A stretch of DNA of 64,000 bases from assembly GCA_963585895.1 (NCBI GenBank), contig OY757911.1, positions 63,847,807 through 63,911,806 on the forward strand. The letters are read 5' to 3'. Made by a program: the position numbers and the translations under genes. Below are positions 44,026 to 54,404 of this stretch, piece after piece. The notes beneath the pieces were generated by a model. It was not told where the DNA came from and made no database searches. It worked only from the letters and a program-made list of their open reading frames with translations. This DNA is from Sepioteuthis lessoniana. Lineage: Eukaryota > Mollusca > Cephalopoda > Myopsida > Loliginidae. Position 1 is the stretch's first letter. Every line of letters begins with the position of its first letter.

Positions 44026-45960
44026 TTCATTATCATTATTTACTCATTAGAGTTTTTTACATCAGCGTTAGCTGATGGTCTTTCACTGGAGTTTGAGAGA
44101 CAGCAAGTCTTCTCAAGTCTCCTGGACTCTTCTCAGTATTCTGGCCGTTCTCAATAATGTAGTAGTTAGGATGGTCTCCACTCGTCCACCAACTTCCAAG
44201 TCCTCCAGTCCCTTTAGTTATGCTTTTGTTACTGTTCCAAACGCACCAATTACAAATGGTATAATTGTCACCTGCATGTTCCATAGTTTTTTCAATTCCC
44301 TAGCAAGGTCGAGGTAGTTATCCTTCTTTTCACATTCTTTCAGTTCTATTCTGTGGTCAGCCGGGACAGCGAAGTCGACAATTTTGCAAGTTCTCTTTTT
44401 TTGTTGGTTATTATTAGGTCTGGTCTTCTGGCCGGGAAGGTTATCCGTGTGCATGTCAAAGTCCCATAGGAGTTTATGTATGTTATTTTCTAGGATAGGT
44501 GCTAGGTTGTGCATATACCATTATATGGCATTGTGGAATTTAAATTTCTTGCACATCTCCTAGTGGATCACCTTACCGACCCATTCGTGTCTAGTCTTAT
44601 ATTCTTCCTGCACTAATTTGCTGCATTCGTTTAAATATGTGATTGATGGTTTCATCTCTGTCACCGCATAGCCTACATTTGCTATTTTGTTGCGTCTTTT
44701 CTATTCTCGCATTGATATGATTGGTTCTTATGGCGCTGTTTTGTGCTGCCATTAGGAGAGATTCTGTTTCTCTGTTAAAGTTTCCTTTTCTTAGCTATGT
44801 CCTGGTTTTGTCGTGTGAGATGTTGTTTATTAGTCGTTTAAAACGTCCATAGAGTTGTTTTCCTTCCCATTTTTGTGTCCTAATTATTGTCATTCTGTTG
44901 TCCATCGTGTTATCAGTATCGTTTCTGATGGCTGTGATGATTCCTCCATCGTGTTTTTGTATATAGTCTTCGAGTCGTTGTATGGATGTGTCAACGCTGT
45001 CTTCAATGCAGGCAAGTCCCTTTCCTCCCTCTTTTCTTGAAACGTATAGTCTATCAACGTCGTCTCTGGAATGTAATGCCTTATGCATTGTCATAAGTTT
45101 TCTTGTTCTTTGGTCTATTTGTTCAAGTTCATCTCTGGTTCACTTTAGAAAGGGTCCGGAATACCTAACACGGGGTACAGCCCAAGTATTTATTCCTTTG
45201 ATAAGGTTTCGGCTAGACAGTTTTGTCTCGAGTAGTTTTCTAGTTCTCTTGAGATATTCTTTTTGAATTTTGTTTATCATTTCCACTTGTTTGATGTGTC
45301 AACCTCCAAGAAGCTCAAGTATTTGTAGGTTTCGTTTTCTGCGAGCGTTCTAATCTTGTTTTGATTTGGTAGTTCCATTCCGTCTGTTAGATGTCGTTTG
45401 CCACTTTTCATGACAAACATTGCACATTTTTCAATGCCAAATTCCATTCCTATGTCCTGACTGTATATTCTAACTGTGTGTATTAGGGTTTCCAGTTCTT
45501 TGTCATTTTTTGCAAATAGTTTTATGTCATCCATGTATATTAAGTGATTGATCTTTTCCTGCGATCTACTAAGTTTGTATCCGACTGTGCCTTTTTGGAG
45601 TATGTGGTCAAGTGGCATCGTAGCAATTATGAATAATAAGGGTGATAGAGCATCTCCTTGGAAAATCCCTGTTTGGATCTTTGTTTCAACAAAGCTTCTT
45701 CCTCCTGCTGTCAATTCCACTCTTCAGGTTTTCATGGTTTTCTCGATAAAGTTTATGACTTGTAATATTTAGTACATTTTGAGGCAGTTTATTATCCAGC
45801 GGAACCATGTCATATGCCTTTTCGAAGTCAATTCAGGTCATTCCTTTGGTCATCCATTCGGGTACGTGTGCTCTTTGTAGGCATTTTTTTATTTCTAGTG
45901 CTATTGGTGGTAGTGGTCCGTTGGTTGGTCGTTCATTTTTTCACCATGTCAACTCTTGTT
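44026..45960 (-). mobile_element. RLE-LINE copy, RT to 3' end, best preserved
   Basis: Minus-strand copy. From its 3' end: (AAT)-like tail near 44035, terminal block, endonuclease (CKIVDFAVPADHR keeps its Asp; the RPD-x-I motif is frameshifted), CCHC (CRLCGDRDETINH), linker and RT with intact YMDD. Upstream of the palm an internal deletion removes most of the fingers. Coding frames of 147 and 99 codons survive. Confidence 0.93.
45277..45720 (-). pseudogene. RLE-LINE reverse transcriptase palm and thumb fragment
   Basis: 147-codon open frame. Order: GGRSFVETKIQTGIFQGDALSPLLF, here given as separate motifs IQTGIFQGD and ALSPLLFIIA; then HLIYMDDIKLFAK with the catalytic YMDD intact; DIGMEFGIEKCAMFVM; and TYKYLSFLEVD. 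The Met start is internal to the RT domain, so this is a remnant of a longer protein. The best surviving RT core in the window, but lacking the fingers and separated by frameshifts from the C-terminal endonuclease. Confidence 0.9.
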
Positions 45961-45967
45961 TTTTTTA

Positions 45968-46305
45968 TAATGCCGAGTTTAGTTTAACACTTCTGGTTTG
46001 AAAGTAAAAGTACAAAAATGTATTTTCACAATCATTTTAAGCAGGTAAACTCTTCGTACTTAGCTGCAATATCAATGTTTTAAGAGCTAATGTATTTATG
46101 TAGTTCAAAACGATTTAAAGCACTTTCCTAAACTGATCTATTTGAACCAACGTTGAGAACTTGATATGTACTACCACACTATCACAGAGTGGATTTAAGT
46201 GTAATGGAGATTATGGGATGATCCTACACTTCCCAAAATTCCAAAATGAAGCCCCACCACCGAATGATGTATAGAGTCATACTCAAAACGTTCTTTTTTA
46301 GGGTC
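45968..46305 (-). mobile_element. Ret-B-related fragment, diverged subfamily
   Basis: Minus-strand body (ACTACCACACTATCACAGAG, CCCACCACCGAATGATG in plus orientation). Its 3' side (TACAAAAATGTATTTTCACA) is shared with 58590-58935 instead of the usual minisatellite, indicating a subfamily. Confidence 0.65.
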
Positions 46306-46335
46306 TTATTATTATGCTATATTAATAAGATGTTG

Positions 46336-46556
46336 TTAAGTTGGCTGATCGCAGTTGAGAGCAACCAGAATGCTCCCTTTTCAAAAGCTACAATACCGAG
46401 GTCTTGAGGAGGGTACAATTCCTTTCCCTGGATTTCTCCACTAACCCTTGATGCGTATCTTATAATGCTGAATGTTTAACAAGGAGGTATCAAGTAGCAT
46501 TTTTTAGTCTTTGGTATAAATTGACCTGGGGTTGAACCATTGACGAACACTCTAAA
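46336..46556 (-). mobile_element. SINE-A copy, 5' degraded
   Basis: Body and 3' end present (AGTTGGCTGATCGC); the tRNA head is largely lost around GGGGTTGAACCATTG. Confidence 0.82.
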
Positions 46557-46683
46557 AACCATCAAATTTATTTAAATGTCTTCTGAACGATGCAATGAGC
46601 AATACAATAAATTGTAAACAACTGGTCTTGCACTTTACAACAAATTTGACGTTATAAGTTGAAACCTTTGAACTAACGGTACA

Positions 46684-47455
46684 CTTTGAGATACAAACGG
46701 ATCGCCTGATTTCGGTCAGAATAATAAACTTAGAATAAATTACCAAAAAGAAAAGAACTTTTTATCGAGTGGATTTTACTTTTCCAGCGGACCACACAGT
46801 AAAAATGAAAGGAAGCGAAAAGATAAACAAATAATTGAATCTTACCAGAGAGTCGAAGAAGCTATAGAACGTGATACCAATTGTATTCCCAGTCGGCTGG
46901 GGCTGTAGGATATGCTGACTGCTTCTCTACAGAGGGATAAGACCCCAACTCCTCTTGGATATGACACTAAACAATCTGATGGTGAGGCTCCAATAATTCT
47001 GGAGCTTTGAGGAATGCAGAGTACTCCTTCATTACCATCGCTCCCAGGTCCACTCTGGTTCGGAGTGGTAGGTCCTGATAGGGTCCTATCTATGGGTTAA
47101 ATAGAACTAAACTACGTACTGATGCTAAACTGAATTGCTTGAAATACGACTGTTAATGTATAAAAATAGATTTAGCATTATTGACCTACAATGGTTGACT
47201 TACCATAAAACGAAAGGAAACAAAACGAAACCAATACCAATTGTAGTTGGAGGCTTTGGACGGTCCCCACCTGGAAAAGAGGGTGAGTAAATTAGAGATC
47301 AAAAGAAGAATGGAGACCATCCAGACAACAACACTTTTTAGATAGAATACTTACAAGAGTCTTGGGGATGTGATGAGACTTGCTCTTTCTTAGACATTAG
47401 AGAAAAAGCACTCGTTAAAACTGGCGTGAAAAACATGCAAGGAGTAAGATAAACA
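46684..47455 (+). mobile_element. RLE-LINE 3' fragment split by Ret-B
   Basis: Endonuclease and C-terminal blocks from IQTDRLI-type sequence to TGCAAGGAGTAAGATAA, interrupted at the codons for IPIVVG by a complete Ret-B element. Strongly decayed. Confidence 0.85.
46886..47233 (+). mobile_element. Ret-B copy with 12-bp target-site duplication
   Basis: 348-bp complete element (TTCCCAGTCGGCTGGGGC to AAACAAAACGAAACCA) inside a LINE. Perfect direct repeats ATACCAATTGTA flank it at 46874-46885 and 47234-47245, where the LINE normally has a single copy. This fixes both termini and the direction of the family. Confidence 0.95.
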
Positions 47456-48036
47456 ACTTAGGATTTATGTTAAAAGTCTTCATAAGTTCAAAGTAAAAAG
47501 AAATATTTGGATTTAACATTCATATAAAACATTAGATAAAGTTGACTTAAAACAAGAAATCGCTTTTTTTCACTCAGTTTTCGCTCCGAGGAAATTAAAA
47601 CATCTTTAAAATAAAATATACATAAATGAAATTTAGCATGTAAACAGGATCAGCTTACTAACGCGTAAAACTACTTATCTGATAACACAAGACTTTTAGA
47701 ACGAAAATCCTTGTGTGGGAGGAAATAAAAAGTAATTTTGGTTTTGTCTCTACATTCTATTCTTTTCCATTCAAAAACATTAAAAACAATATTCCCTTCC
47801 GGTTGTGGTTTCGCATATATGAATGAGCAGTAACATAGACACCTCAATGCGTAATATAAAAAAAAAAAAACAATTACAAAAAGGCCTATTTCCTCGTTGC
47901 ATATCATTTTAAAAATAACTTGAAATTTGATTAAGGGAGTTAAAAAGTGCCTTGTTGCAAAGTAAATAAACAAAAAATATTTCCCTTTTTCTTCATAATT
48001 GAATTTATTTTTAGGATTGTTCAAACCTAATGTGTT
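47456..48036. other. No recognised feature
   Basis: AT-rich. The 117-codon minus frame (47671-48024) is hydrophobic and low in complexity, with no donor or acceptor at its ends that I trust. Confidence 0.45.
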
Positions 48037-48075
<39 letters not shown>

Positions 48076-48076
48076 G

Positions 48077-48122
<46 letters not shown>
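48037..48122. repeat. (TA)n(GA)n(GATA)n
   Basis: Compound simple repeat with about 11 GATA units. Confidence 0.97.
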
Positions 48123-48469
48123 TAACTGTCCACTTTTAACAGTTTTTTTGAGTAAGTTTTTACAATTGTTTCAGCGAACTGCTTTCTCCACGTGAGTCCT
48201 TTCTTGAGTGATTCTAAAATACTGAATGCAACTCTGACTGAATTTAATCAAACTTGGGCAAAAGTTTTAGAGACAAAGAAAGATAAGAAAATACCTATTC
48301 TTGGTCAAAATCAGAAAGGATCGTAAAGGAACTTTTAAAAAAATCATAGAGGAAGAATGAAGTATATTCTACAAGTACATTTGTATACAGAATGAATTAA
48401 TCATGTCAAGGTTCACTGTGGATGTAACAGTTTTTTCTTACTCTTAGTTATAAGAGCATGGTCTATCCA

Positions 48470-48690
48470 AATGATTCTTCATCCATTCTCTTTTCTGTTA
48501 ATTATCTTAGAATTTCAGTGACAAGACATTTTATCATGGTATCTGGTGATATAATAGAGAACAGAGAGAAGTAGATTTATGCCTTTTTTTCAAAGTAATT
48601 GTATGGAAATAGATCCAGACAGGTTCATTTTGATTTAGGGCTCGAATTACTGATGTTATTTTTAGTGTCGGCAATTGATAACTCACTCTA
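48470..48690 (-). mobile_element. Possible SINE-E relic
   Basis: AGAACAGAGAGAAGTAGATT and ATGCCTTTT then CAGACAGGTTCATT resemble parts of the copies at 38496 and 62024. Weak. Confidence 0.35.
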
Positions 48691-48735
48691 CGCTTTCGAC
48701 GCGTACGATATTCCTGAATCCAACAAGAGACAAAG

Positions 48736-48855
48736 CGGACTCATGGCCATATACTGAAAGCATCGGTTCCCGCCAGATCCCGGAAGTTAAACAGAGATGA
48801 GCCTGCTTAGTACTTAGTAACAGTAGAAACTGTGAGCAATCTGAAGCTTATGCGC
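48736..48855 (+). pseudogene. 5S rRNA retropseudogene
   Basis: Resembles a whole 5S rRNA: CATGGCCATA, CTGAAAGCATCGGTTCCCG, the A-box-like GAAGTTAAACAGAGATGAGC, CTGCTTAGTACTT, and an end near CTGAAGCTT. The internal promoter's C box (normally GGATGGGTGACCGCC) is diverged, so transcription and function are unlikely. Perfect 9-bp direct repeats GAGACAAAG flank it (48727-48735, 48856-48864), as expected of a LINE-mobilised copy. SINE-A starts immediately after. Confidence 0.85.
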
Positions 48856-48864
48856 GAGACAAAG

Positions 48865-49509
48865 TAAGTAAAAGTAAAATTGACGACTTTAGTCGAGGGT
48901 CACCCGAAGGCTCCCTTTTCAATAGCTACAACACCAAGGTGAAAGGAAGGGCGCAGCTCCATTTCCTGGATTGCTACGCTTTACTCTTGATCCTTACCTT
49001 ATAATGCTGAGTGTTAATGTGACAATATACCCGTCACGACCGGTCCCCACAATCTCAACTCCTTATATCAGCTCATGGCCATTCAATCGTCAAGTGGGTT
49101 TTCTCATCTCCGGCCAGGGGCATTTCCCATGTTTTACAAATATACAATAGATATAACATATATAACCGAGAGTGGAGGAAAGAATAACAAACAAGCACGA
49201 ACTTGGGTTAGCCCTGAGCGTAAGAAGGGAGAAGTTTTGGCACTTTTCTGACATTCTGTGGCTATCAGGAGCGTATATCCGAGCGAAATTCCCACACAGC
49301 TACCAGGAACGTTGACTCATCCTCTCGCACTGGTTGACTTGGCTTCAGGGTCCACAAGTCCCAACTCCTCGCTTCAGCAGCCGCCTCCCTCTGACCGTTG
49401 CCTTTCCCTAACTGTCGCTAGCATTTTTTGAGTCTTTGGTATAACTCGACCTGGGATTGAACACAGGTCTCCAGGACCATTGGTGAACATTACTCATTAG
49501 ACCAATGAT
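48865..49509 (-). mobile_element. SINE-A copy split by an LTR-like insert
   Basis: SINE 3' part at 48865-49017 and 5' part (linker and tRNA head with B box GTGTTCAATCCC-type) at 49421-49509. The intervening 403 bp is foreign; about 16-18 bp of SINE (around GCAAGGAGGCATCAAG) are missing at the junction. Confidence 0.88.
49018..49420. mobile_element. Candidate solo LTR or other GC-richer insert
   Basis: Starts TGTGACAATATACC and ends CTAACTGTCGCTA. The outer bases form a weak inverted pair (TGTGACA against TGTCGC), reminiscent of LTR ends; a TATATAA box is present near 49159. GC content is clearly above its surroundings. No flanking duplication was found, and the insertion removed SINE bases, so a solo LTR is not proven. 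Confidence 0.4.
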
Positions 49510-49713
49510 GCTTAGCAAATAACAACAACCAGAACAATGTTTATTTCCTTGGTAAAAAAAAAACAACAAACAGCTAATATTTGAAAACTTTAAAACAAAA
49601 GATGAACATAGTTGGTGCCAACTACTGCTTCCCCCAAGAAGATTTTTACAAAAAAAAAAGGAAAGAAAAACGAAATAAATATGAAGATGCACAAACACAT
49701 ACAGAATCGTATT

Positions 49714-49768
<55 letters not shown>

Positions 49769-49940
49769 CGCACAAACAAAACTTAGAAATATAAGGACGA
49801 ATAATCATACCTGTCCACGGCTTTTATAAATAATATTCTATCATTCTTGAACTTTGATTATCTTAATTTTGAGAATTCTATTAAAATCACTTTTATAATA
49901 TAATCGTATATAATATTAAAATCCTTTTTATAGTATAATA
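49510..49940. repeat. Spacer with (CA)n
   Basis: (CA)n of about 25 units at 49715-49766 inside AT-rich sequence. Frames reading Cys-Val or Thr-His repeats are spurious. Confidence 0.9.
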
Positions 49941-49948
49941 GTATATTG

Positions 49949-50629
49949 TAGGGGTCGGCAATCTTTTGATGAGAAAGGGTCAAACAGCTATGCAGTGTCA
50001 TGAAGGAGGGTCATGTTATTTAATATGTAACTTTTCTGGAGGTTTAAAACAAAACAAGGAATTTGATACAATTCTATTTTTTACAAGGCTCTTTATTTTA
50101 CTGCACTGCAGTAATAACAAAAAACCTACAAACACGTTCAACAAAAGAAAGCCAATTCCTTATTTTACAGCGGGAATAACAGAAAAAAACAACTACTATT
50201 TTAAAAAATTCCTTCTACAAACGAAATAAAGTTAGAAATCGTAAATGATTTAATGACAGGCGTGTTTCTGCTTATTGTGCGATAACTTCACCACATCAGG
50301 TGAAATATATGTTGATAACAGGAGCAAAACATTATCCTCCTGGTCGTCACGCAACTTCGTTATTAAATGAGTTTTAGCGTGTTTCATTTTGGAAAAAAGT
50401 TGTTTAAAAGTGTATGTACTTCCAAATAATGATACTATCAGTTTCGCATAAGTCAAGATGTTTTTATATTTTCCACTTGGCTGTATATATTTATTTTGAA
50501 AGTCAGCAGTCAGTTTCAAAGATTGTCGCACAGTCAGTCAATATAATGTAATGTCAATCCAGTGTAAGATGGCAGACCGGATAAAAATCTCTCGGATATA
50601 GCCTGCGTGTCAGAGGTTGCCGACCCCTG
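49949..50629 (-). mobile_element. hAT element, internally deleted, with TIRs and 8-bp duplication
   Basis: 681 bp. Ends YAGGGGTCGGCAA and TTGCCGACCCCTG are hAT-type inverted repeats (12 of 13 match). Flanks GTATATTG (49941-49948) and GTATATAG (50630-50637) agree at 7 of 8 bases, the hAT duplication length. Only the C-terminal part of the transposase remains, on the minus strand. Confidence 0.93.
50250..50531 (-). pseudogene. hAT transposase C-terminal dimerisation (hATC) fragment
   Basis: 94-codon open frame with SLFGSTYTFKQLFSKMKH and a downstream LRDDQEDNVLLL segment, the hallmark of the hATC dimerisation domain in ZBED/FAM200-like hAT transposases. The BED finger and the RNase H-like catalytic core are missing, about 500 residues compared with full-length relatives. 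The frame is intact through the hATC motif, suggesting relatively recent deletion or chance survival. It cannot cut DNA; it could in principle still dimerise with full-length transposase. Confidence 0.88.
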
Positions 50630-50909
50630 GTATATAGTATTAAGATAACTTTTATCGTATTATAGTATATAGTATCAAGATCACTTTTATAGAATAATGG
50701 TATATAGTATTAAAATCACTTTTATAGTATATGGTATCTCAATATACATTTGACCCATGTGACAACTAATAACTCTACTACAAATAATGATATGTTTTTT
50801 TTTGTTTCAAATTTGAAAATAGTATAACAACTAAACATCCTCGCTCACATTGCCTTGGACAGAAGAGGAAAATATTTTGCGTCACTGCTTATTTGGAGAC
50901 TAAATCATT

Positions 50910-51623
50910 CAAAACTATCTCAAAATCGATGCAATCCATTAATATGATAATGGTTCATTACTGAGACAAGAAACTCAAAAGAAAATTGCATGTCCTGAAA
51001 GCTGATATGATAACAATTAAAAAAATTGATTTAATGTCTCTAACTCAAAGGATGCATTTTTTACTAGATGTGTTCCAAATGACCGCCATTGGGCTTGTCT
51101 CAGTAATAAATCATAATCATATTAATGGGCTGCATCGCAGCTAACTAGTAAATACAGCCCCGCATGTTACATTAACATGCTAATTTCTAACAGGCCGAAG
51201 TAAACGAAAAAGAATAATACATTCATGCCTGCATATGAAATTAGCCTAAAAAGAGCATTAACTTTAAAATTGAAAAGAGAAAATAATATAATCATATAGG
51301 TAGAATTTACCCGACGTTATTTTAATACTTTTCAACATTAAATTGCATACTTACACTTTGTTTTTTTTACAAATCCATGAATTATAAACGGCTTTTATGA
51401 TTTTCACTCGCCTATATGGCCTGTTTTGTTAGTCGACACAAGCTGTTTTTTTTACTTTTTCTGCAGAAATTAAATACTAAAAGATAGTAAACAAACAAAA
51501 ATATATTATTTTTTCTTGTTGTTGTTTAGATTATATCGGCCTTTTAGAAATCAACCTGTTAATGTATCATGCGGAGCCGTATTTACTAATTGGCCGTTGT
51601 TGCATCTATTTTGAGACACCTTG
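50910..51623. mobile_element. Candidate DNA-transposon relic with two inverted-repeat pairs
   Basis: Outer pair: 50910-50934 and 51600-51623 share TCTCAAAATnGATGCAA in opposite orientation. Inner pair: 50927-50970 and 51094-51137 match inversely at 39 of 44 positions (core ATTACTGAGACAAG). Ends of this look occur in mariner-type elements. No transposase seen. Confidence 0.55.
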
Positions 51624-51639
51624 TATAATAGTATTGAAA

Positions 51640-52389
51640 TCACTTCTAGCGATCCTAAAGTTCATCATAATAGAGCTAACAATAAACATCCGTATGTTCA
51701 TGTGCCAGACATCATATCTGTTTACTAACAACTAAATTTGATAAAAATACATATGTAGAATGTATAGATATTCTTCAATGATGGTTTTCAAGCTAATTCG
51801 GATTCTTCCATCCATTACACGAACTTTTTGTCTAATTATCTCTCATCAGACCCCATTTACAAAACATGGATTCATCAAACGACGGAAGTCAGATTAAATC
51901 TATCGACACTTTTATCTAATAAGCAGTGGTTTTTATAGCCTTAAATTTAACACCTGATCATCCTTTTCTGGACCTTCTGATTGAATGATTTCAACATATG
52001 TATGTTGCTTCTTTCCTTTAAAAGTCTAATTCCCTGGAGGTTGTAAGTTCAATCCCAGGTGTAGGTATTGCAGAAATAGACACTGGCTCAGTTGAGAGAC
52101 AGATTAGCGTCATAAGAAAATGTAGTGGTTAAAACTTCTGAAATTTTCTTGGAAGAAAACTAGACGAAGGTATTGGGATATGAACAATATACCCAATGGT
52201 CCAAATAACTAATTTCCGTCCGATATTCTCACAATGCAACTTGAAGCAGTTCGTTAAATGCAGAGTTCAAAACATTATGTCAAAAGCAATGAGTTGTTAG
52301 GAAAAAAAATGACAACTTAAGACCATTAAATTACATTGTGTTCAGTCATGTTGTGCAAAAATAAGTACTGGTTCAGCAAAGAAGCAAAT
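51640..52389. other. No recognised feature
   Basis: AT-rich. One B-box-like stretch (AAGTTCAATCCCAGG near 52047) without a matching A box. Confidence 0.45.
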
Positions 52390-53240
52390 TGATGGCAAAG
52401 GAAAATGACTTCCGAAATTTCCGAGGAAATTTCAATTAGTATCACCCTTACTTTCATACTCCACAGTTTGTATTTGATAAATTTTCTGGTAAGATTCAGG
52501 TATTTGCTTATCTTTTCACTTTGATTTTTACATAATGGCTTACTGGAACGGCAAAATCCACTACATGACAAGTTCTCTTTTTTCTTGTTGATTAATACTC
52601 GACATGATGTTCTTGTCGGAATTGGATGATCCGTTTGTGTCTAAAAGTTCTAGATGCCCTGTTGACTGGGGCTGTAGAATACACCAACTGCTTCTCTGCA
52701 GAGGGGTAAGAGTCCCCCCCAACAAGTGTCCTGGATATGACTCTAAACAAATGGATGGCTAGGTTCTAGTAATGCTGGAGGTTCGGGGAATGCGGAGTAC
52801 CCCTTCATTGCCATCACTCTGTAGTCCACTATGGATCAAATAGAACTAAACTGTGTACCTATGTTAAACTGAATTGTTTGAGATAGAACTGTTTTGACAT
52901 TTAACTGAACTGTTTTGACATTTAACTGTTTGTAACCAAAAACTATTCTTATACTAAACTGAATTGTTTGAAATTTTATTCGGCGTTATATGACACGAAA
53001 AGGGTTGATACGCCGTAAAACCAACCAACCAATCAATCAACCAACCAACCAACCAACCAACCAAAGTTCCAGAGAATTGTATGAGTCTTATTTCCGTGGA
53101 AAGATTTTGGTTAGTGCATATACCATTTGTCAGTATTGACAAATTTTAATCTCTTGAGCAATTCCCAATTGATCACCTTTCCTACCCAGTCATGCCTACG
53201 CTTGCGTTCCTTTTGTGCCAGTTTGCTGCAATTGTTTATT
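52390..53240 (-). mobile_element. RLE-LINE fragment split by Ret-B
   Basis: Minus-strand C-terminal and post-CCHC blocks. The (AAT)n end and terminal block are missing. Ret-B occupies 52655-53062. Confidence 0.85.
52655..53062 (+). mobile_element. Ret-B copy with target-site duplication
   Basis: Complete element in a LINE: TGACTGGGGCTGTAGAATAC start, body, minisatellite, then tail (a diverged GGCGTTATATGACACG) and (AACC)n. Flanks AAAGTTCTAGA (52644-52654) and AAAGTTCCAGA (53063-53073) agree at 10 of 11 bases. Confidence 0.92.
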
Positions 53241-53367
53241 ATGTTGTTGTTTCAAATGTTTTAAGGGTAGACATATGTACTGAGATTCTAGCAATTTTGA
53301 GACAAATTTTCTTTATGGGCTGCAAAGCGATAGAAAGTCTCGCAGAACTCGATCAGTTGAGGAAAAT

Positions 53368-53568
53368 GTAGCAATATCTGATCGTACTGCACAAAATGGC
53401 TTTAAGCATTTCAAGGGTGTTGATTTTTACCTTGGAATAAAACTCAGAAATGTAGGGCCATCAGTTGTGGATTATGATGATTTAAAACGCAAGGTAAAGA
53501 AGAATCCAACTACATCAAAATATGCCATACGTATAGCATTAAACGTCAAATTTAAAAAGAATATGTAG
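53368..53568 (+). pseudogene. Mariner transposase N-terminal relic
   Basis: Open stretch of about 66 codons: SDRTAQNGFKHFKGVDF then VGPSVVDYDDLKRKV and NPTTSKYAIRIALNV. This follows the paired helix-turn-helix region of mariner transposases (pattern RTAQ-WF-RFK-GDF ... GRPSV-DDD-LK ... NP--T--EIA--LNV). The DDD catalytic domain and TIRs are not found. Family different from the 18447 element. No Met start; a true relic. Confidence 0.72.
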
Positions 53569-53740
53569 CTGATTGAAAAACAAAAATAATTCCGATAGAC
53601 CCTGATTATTGGCTTAAGGATACAATTTTGTGTTGCTTAGGATAGAACTCTTTTCACTTAAGAATGATTTGTTAACCATCATCCATCAACATGTGACCTT
53701 TAATGTGTTCTCTCGGATGACAATTTACTTGGAATAAGTG

Positions 53741-53956
53741 GGGGTGTCCTCGTGGTGTAATGGTTAAAGCAATGGACTGCGGAATCGTTGTACGCGAGTT
53801 CGTACTCCAGTCGCGCTATTACGTTCACTTTCGGGCAAATACCCTTGGGAAAGGTATGAACCCCCTTATCCTCCCAGCTATGGGTTGAATAGTACCACTA
53901 CTGTTCTTCTAGGAGAATTGATATGCCATTAAATAAAGAAACCAAACCAACCAAAC
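53741..53956 (+). mobile_element. SINE-D copy with 13-bp target-site duplication
   Basis: Head GGGTGTCCTCGTGGTGTAAT, B box GAGTTCGTACTCC, CGCGCTATTACGTTCACTTT, central domain TACCCTTGGGAAAGGTATGA and CCTCCCAGCTATGGG, tail ATTGATATGCCATTAAATAA and CCAAACCAACC. Perfect CTTGGAATAAGTG repeats at 53728-53740 and 53957-53969 fix the ends. The tail is slightly shortened compared with 60978. Confidence 0.95.
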
Positions 53957-53969
53957 CTTGGAATAAGTG

Positions 53970-54404
53970 TAAATGTGTAAGAAAATCAAGACTGTGTAAT
54001 CATTTGTAGATGTATAGAAGTGTTTTCTTTATCGAGAAATTTTCTAAAAATTTCTTCAAAATACATAAGTTGGGAACTAGCCACAAATTGACATTGGTAT
54101 ATAAGTATTAAAGAATCTTGTAAAAACATGAGAATTCTCTCAGTGATATAGTTGATTAATGGTACGTACTTATGCCAAATATAGAAAGAGATTTTTTTAG
54201 CATATATTTTACCAGTACTTTCTACAGAAAGTATTCTTGGTGGAAAAGAAATTGGTGCTCAAAATCAAGCCAATAGTAAACTTGGCGAGGGATTTTAGAA
54301 ACTGAGTCTCAATCCCTGACAATCATTGGTTGGTTTGGAGGTTTGTCAACTCTTATTAAATATATCAATACCACTTATTTTAATTATTTGACTTAAGTGA
54401 ATTT
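53970..54404. other. No recognised feature
   Basis: AT-rich unique-looking sequence; no exon or repeat recognised. Confidence 0.5.

Noticed and set aside
48736-48855. Functional 5S rRNA gene
   Set aside because: The downstream promoter box is diverged, there is no tandem array, and the copy is flanked by a retroposition-type duplication.
49408-49808. Frames with Cys-Val or Thr-His repeats
   Set aside because: Translation of (CA)n, with SINE head sequence at the ends.
52030-52110. Further SINE head
   Set aside because: A B-box-like stretch is present but I find no A box or known body.
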